Made by a program: the position numbers and the translations under genes | From: Halorubrum sp. Atlit-26R | Lineage (GTDB): Archaea; Halobacteriota; Halobacteria; Halobacteriales; Haloferacaceae | NCBI RefSeq assembly: GCF_003666015.1 | Contig: NZ_QPLT01000001.1 | Coordinates: 186,001-250,000, forward strand | Length of the DNA: 64,000 nt | Reading direction: 5' to 3' | The notes under the pieces: model-generated | What the model saw: only the letters and a program-made list of their open reading frames with translations | Told to the model about the DNA's origin: nothing | Databases searched by the model: none | Shown: positions 61,598 to 64,000 of the stretch, piece after piece | How positions within the stretch are numbered: position 1 is the stretch's first letter | How the letters are laid out: the number at the start of each line of letters is the position of its first letter

Positions 61598-61652
61598 CTC
61601 CTGTAGGGGCAAATAGCAACCGTTCGGAGACGAGCAACAGCAACTACTACCA

Positions 61653-61907
61653 ATGTTTGAAGCTACCAACGAACTCGGGAACCTCGTACTGTCGACCGGT
61701 GGAACGCTGACTGACCCCAACGCCGCGGCGGCGCTCGCCGTCGGGCTCGCGGCGCTGGGCGCTGGCTACGCGGAGCGCGGTATCGGGTCGGCCGCGGTCG
61801 GCGCGATGGCCGAGGACGACGACCTCTTCGTCAACGGGCTCATCCTGACGGTCCTTCCCGAGACGATCGTCATCCTCGCGCTCGTCGTCGTCTTCATCGT
61901 CGGGTAA
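61653..61907 (+). CDS. atpK: A-type ATP synthase subunit K (c-ring proteolipid)
   Basis: An 84-aa protein with two membrane helices: AAAALAVGLAALGAGYAERG and NGLILTVLPETIVILALVVV. The ion-binding carboxylate is Glu70 in LPETIVI. It has one hairpin, not the duplicated form. Many copies make the rotor ring. A separate promoter upstream may raise its output, which fits the high number needed. Confidence 0.95.
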   Translation: MFEATNELGNLVLSTGGTLTDPNAAAALAVGLAALGAGYAERGIGSAAVGAMAEDDDLFVNGLILTVLPETIVILALVVVFIVG

Positions 61908-61928
61908 CTCTCCAGCGTTTTTCAACCA

Positions 61929-62507
61929 ATGAGTTTGGAAACCGTCGTTGAGGACGTTGAAGATGAGGCCCGCGCGCGTGCGGAGGAGATCCGCGAACAG
62001 GCCGAGGCGGAGGCCGACGAGATCGTCGACGACGCCGAGGCCGACGCGGAGCGCATCCGCGAGGAGCGGCTCGCCGAGGTCGAGAGCCAGATCGATCAGG
62101 AGCGCGAGCAGACGCTCTCCTCGGCGAAGCTCGAGGCCAAACAGGAGCGGCTGGGCGCCCGCCGCGACGTCTTAGAGGACGTCCGCGACGACGTCGAGGC
62201 GGCGATCGCCGGCCTCGACGGCGACGACCGCCGCGAGCTCACCGAGGCCCTGCTCGACGCGACCCTCGCGGAGTTCGACGACGACGAGGACGTCGCCGTC
62301 TACACCCGCGCCGAGGACGTCGAGCTACTCGAGGAGCTCGTCGCGGACCGCAACGCCGAGGTCGACGGCGAAGTCGACTGCCTCGGCGGCGTCGTCGCCG
62401 AGAGCGACACCTCCCGCGTTCGCGTGAACAACACGTTCGACTCGGTCCTGGAGTCCGTCTGGGACGACGAGTTGAAGAACATCTCGGAGCGGCTGTTCGA
62501 CCAATGA
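61929..62507 (+). CDS. atpE: A-type ATP synthase subunit E
   Basis: A 192-aa protein with an N-terminal coiled coil (MSLETVVEDVEDEARARAEE) and a globular C-terminal part (VDGEVDCLGGVVAESDTSRV; VLESVWDDELKNISERLFDQ). It pairs with H as the peripheral stalk. It starts 21 nt after atpK and overlaps atpC by ATGA. Confidence 0.94.
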   Translation: MSLETVVEDVEDEARARAEEIREQAEAEADEIVDDAEADAERIREERLAEVESQIDQEREQTLSSAKLEAKQERLGARRDVLEDVRDDVEAAIAGLDGDDRRELTEALLDATLAEFDDDEDVAVYTRAEDVELLEELVADRNAEVDGEVDCLGGVVAESDTSRVRVNNTFDSVLESVWDDELKNISERLFDQ

Positions 62508-63550
62508 GCGCCGCCGGTAGCTCGAACCCCGAGTACGTCGTCGCGCGGGTTCGTGCCCGCCGCGGCAGCCTCTACGGGGACGAGGAGTACCGCAAGCTCA
62601 CCCGGATGGGGCCGGCCGAGATCGCTCGGTTCATGGAGGAGTCGAGCTACGGCGCGGAGATCAACGCGCTCGGCAGCCGCCACGGCGGCGTGGACCTGAT
62701 CGAGTACGCGTTGAACCGGAACCTCGCCGAGCAGTTCGACGCGATCCTCGACTGGAGCGAGGGGTCGCTGTACGACCTGATCGCCCGGTACCTCCGCAAG
62801 TTCGACGCCTGGAACGTGAAGACGGTCATCCGCGGCGTCTACACCGACGCGGACCAGTCGGCCGTCGAGGTCGACCTGATCCGCGCCGGCGAGTTCGACG
62901 ACCGCCGGATCCGGCGGCTGCTGGAGGCGGACTCGATCGACGCCGTGATCGAGGTCCTCGAGGACACGATCTACGGCGAGCCGCTCCGGGAGGCGTACGC
63001 GGAGTTCGAGGAGACGGACGTGCTGGTGCCCTTGGAGAACGCGGTCGACCGCGCGTTCTACGAGCGGCTCCTCTCGGGGCTCGGCGGCGACGAGCCGACC
63101 CGGCAGTACGAGTCGTTCCTCGTGGCGGAGGTCGACTTCCGGAACGCGACGAACGCGCTCCGGCTCGCTCGCTCGGGCGCGGACATCGACCCCGCGGCGT
63201 ACTTCATCGAGGGCGGCGACCTGTTCACCCGGTCGTCGCTCGCGCGGCTGGCGCAGAACCTCGACGAGCTCGTCGAGTACATCGGCGACAGCCAGTACGG
63301 CGACGAGCTCGGGCCCGCGCTGCGCGAGCTCGAGGAGGCGGACAGCCTCATCGCGTTCGAACACGCGATCGACGCCGCGCTGTTGGCGTACGGCGACCGG
63401 CTCGGCACGGTCCACCCGGTGTCGGTCACCCCGGTGATCTCCTACATCCTCGCGAAGGAGCGCGAGACGGAGAACATCCGGGCGATCGCCCGCGGGAAGG
63501 AGGCCGGCCTCTCGCCGGACGAGATCGAATCGGAGCTGGTGATAACATGA
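62504..63550 (+). CDS. atpC: A-type ATP synthase subunit C (central stalk d-type)
   Basis: A 348-aa helical protein with the C/AC39 motif AEIARFMEESSYGAEINALG, LIARYLRKFDAWNVKTVIRG, and a matching third repeat (LARLAQNLDELVEYIGDSQY; HPVSVTPVISYILAKERETE). It joins the rotor axle to the c-ring. It overlaps both neighbours by ATGA, a sign of tight coupling. Confidence 0.94.
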   Translation: MSAAGSSNPEYVVARVRARRGSLYGDEEYRKLTRMGPAEIARFMEESSYGAEINALGSRHGGVDLIEYALNRNLAEQFDAILDWSEGSLYDLIARYLRKFDAWNVKTVIRGVYTDADQSAVEVDLIRAGEFDDRRIRRLLEADSIDAVIEVLEDTIYGEPLREAYAEFEETDVLVPLENAVDRAFYERLLSGLGGDEPTRQYESFLVAEVDFRNATNALRLARSGADIDPAAYFIEGGDLFTRSSLARLAQNLDELVEYIGDSQYGDELGPALRELEEADSLIAFEHAIDAALLAYGDRLGTVHPVSVTPVISYILAKERETENIRAIARGKEAGLSPDEIESELVIT

Positions 63551-63876
63551 GCCAGGAGATAGCGGTCGTCGGCAGCCCGGAGTTCACGACCGGATTCCGC
63601 CTCGCCGGCGTCCGGGCGTTCGAGAACGTGCCGGACGACGAGAAGGACGAGGAGCTCGACGACGCCGTCGAGCGGACGCTCGACGACGACGACGTCGGCA
63701 TCATCGTGATGCACGACGACGACCTCGACCACCTCTCGCGGGGGACCCGCGAGGCGGTCGAGGGGAGCATCGAGCCGGTCCTCGTGACGCTCGGCGGCTC
63801 CGGCGCCGGCAGCGGCGGGCTGCGCGACCAGATCAAACGCGCCATCGGCATCGACCTGATGGAGGAAGACGACTAA
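63547..63876 (+). CDS. atpF: A-type ATP synthase subunit F
   Basis: A 109-aa protein, [20 protein letters not shown], with the [20 protein letters not shown] segment and an acidic DDVGI core. Subunit F forms part of the central stalk and stimulates ATPase activity. It starts on the atpC stop codon (ATGA) and ends one base before the atpA ATG. Confidence 0.94.
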   Translation: MSQEIAVVGSPEFTTGFRLAGVRAFENVPDDEKDEELDDAVERTLDDDDVGIIVMHDDDLDHLSRGTREAVEGSIEPVLVTLGGSGAGSGGLRDQIKRAIGIDLMEEDD

Positions 63877-63877
63877 T

Positions 63878-64000
63878 ATGAGCAAAGCAGACACAACCGA
63901 CGCCGAGACGGACAACGGCGTCATTCAGAGCGTGAGCGGTCCGGTCGTGACCGCCCGCGATCTCAACGCCCGCATGAACGACGTCGTCTACGTCGGCGAC
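63878..64000 (+). CDS. atpA: A-type ATP synthase subunit A (C-terminus beyond window)
   Basis: The first 41 codons are seen: [20 protein letters not shown], then [20 protein letters not shown]. The N-terminal beta-barrel start [15 protein letters not shown] is conserved in catalytic subunit A. The nucleotide-binding part is outside the window. It follows atpF by 1 nt. Confidence 0.92.
   Translation, partial: MSKADTTDAETDNGVIQSVSGPVVTARDLNARMNDVVYVGD

Noticed and set aside
58948..61653. 901-residue minus-strand frame opposite atpI
   Set aside because: Antisense of subunit I; composition is Arg/Asp/Val, the usual mirror of acidic coding sequence.

Overview
This 64-kb window is chromosomal DNA of a haloarchaeon, most likely Halorubrum or a close relative. 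The evidence is the very high G+C, strongly acidic proteins, TATA boxes about 26-28 nt before start codons (leaderless mRNAs), and a set of archaeal genes: PAN, PolB, GGGP synthase, CarS, CetZ, TiaS, CTP-type riboflavin kinase and A-type ATP synthase. It is a gene-dense housekeeping region with one TnpB element and several non-coding repeats.

Layout. 1-2.9 kb: sufD (cut by the edge), sufB, sufC. 3.0-7.0 kb: DNA polymerase B interrupted by a 410-residue intein. 7.1-8.3 kb: three small haloarchaeal genes. 8.9-13.3 kb: a Rad50-Mre11 operon led by a small unknown gene. 13.4-18.0 kb: HTH regulator, PAN, a 43-aa membrane protein, DHH phosphoesterase, SDR-like protein, DUF5791-type protein. 18.1-28.0 kb: a PilB/PilC type IV pilus-like cluster with six haloarchaea-specific accessory proteins, divergent from cetZ. 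29.2-32.7 kb: GGGP synthase, a repeat element, a TnpB gene whose right end runs into the end of ribE. 32.9-41.6 kb: membrane and secreted proteins, M24 peptidase and UvrD-like helicase, zinc proteins, carS, proline dehydrogenase, DUF502, ilvE. 42.2-43.8 kb: ribB-ribK. 44.0-44.7 kb: tRNA-Ala(CGC) followed by 87-bp tandem repeats that each carry the tRNA 3' end. 44.8-58.7 kb: MFS transporter, RNase R-like exonuclease, GIDE-type protein, K+/H+ antiporter pair, second M24 peptidase, TiaS, HTH protein, MinD4-like ATPase. 58.9-64 kb: ATP synthase genes atpHIKECFA (atpA cut by the edge).

The most unusual signal is non-coding. Four copies of a roughly 400-530 bp element lie between genes (about 8.4, 30.3, 41.9 and 51.3 kb). 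Each has tandem 56/57-bp units carrying a TTATAAAT box, exactly 38 nt from the last box to a long stem, a 27-nt inverted repeat whose arms change together between copies, a conserved linker, and two terminal hairpins of different sequence but the same architecture. This looks like a multicopy structured RNA (or structured DNA element) with tandem promoters. The tRNA-Ala repeat array and the TnpB right end are further places where structure, not coding, explains the sequence.
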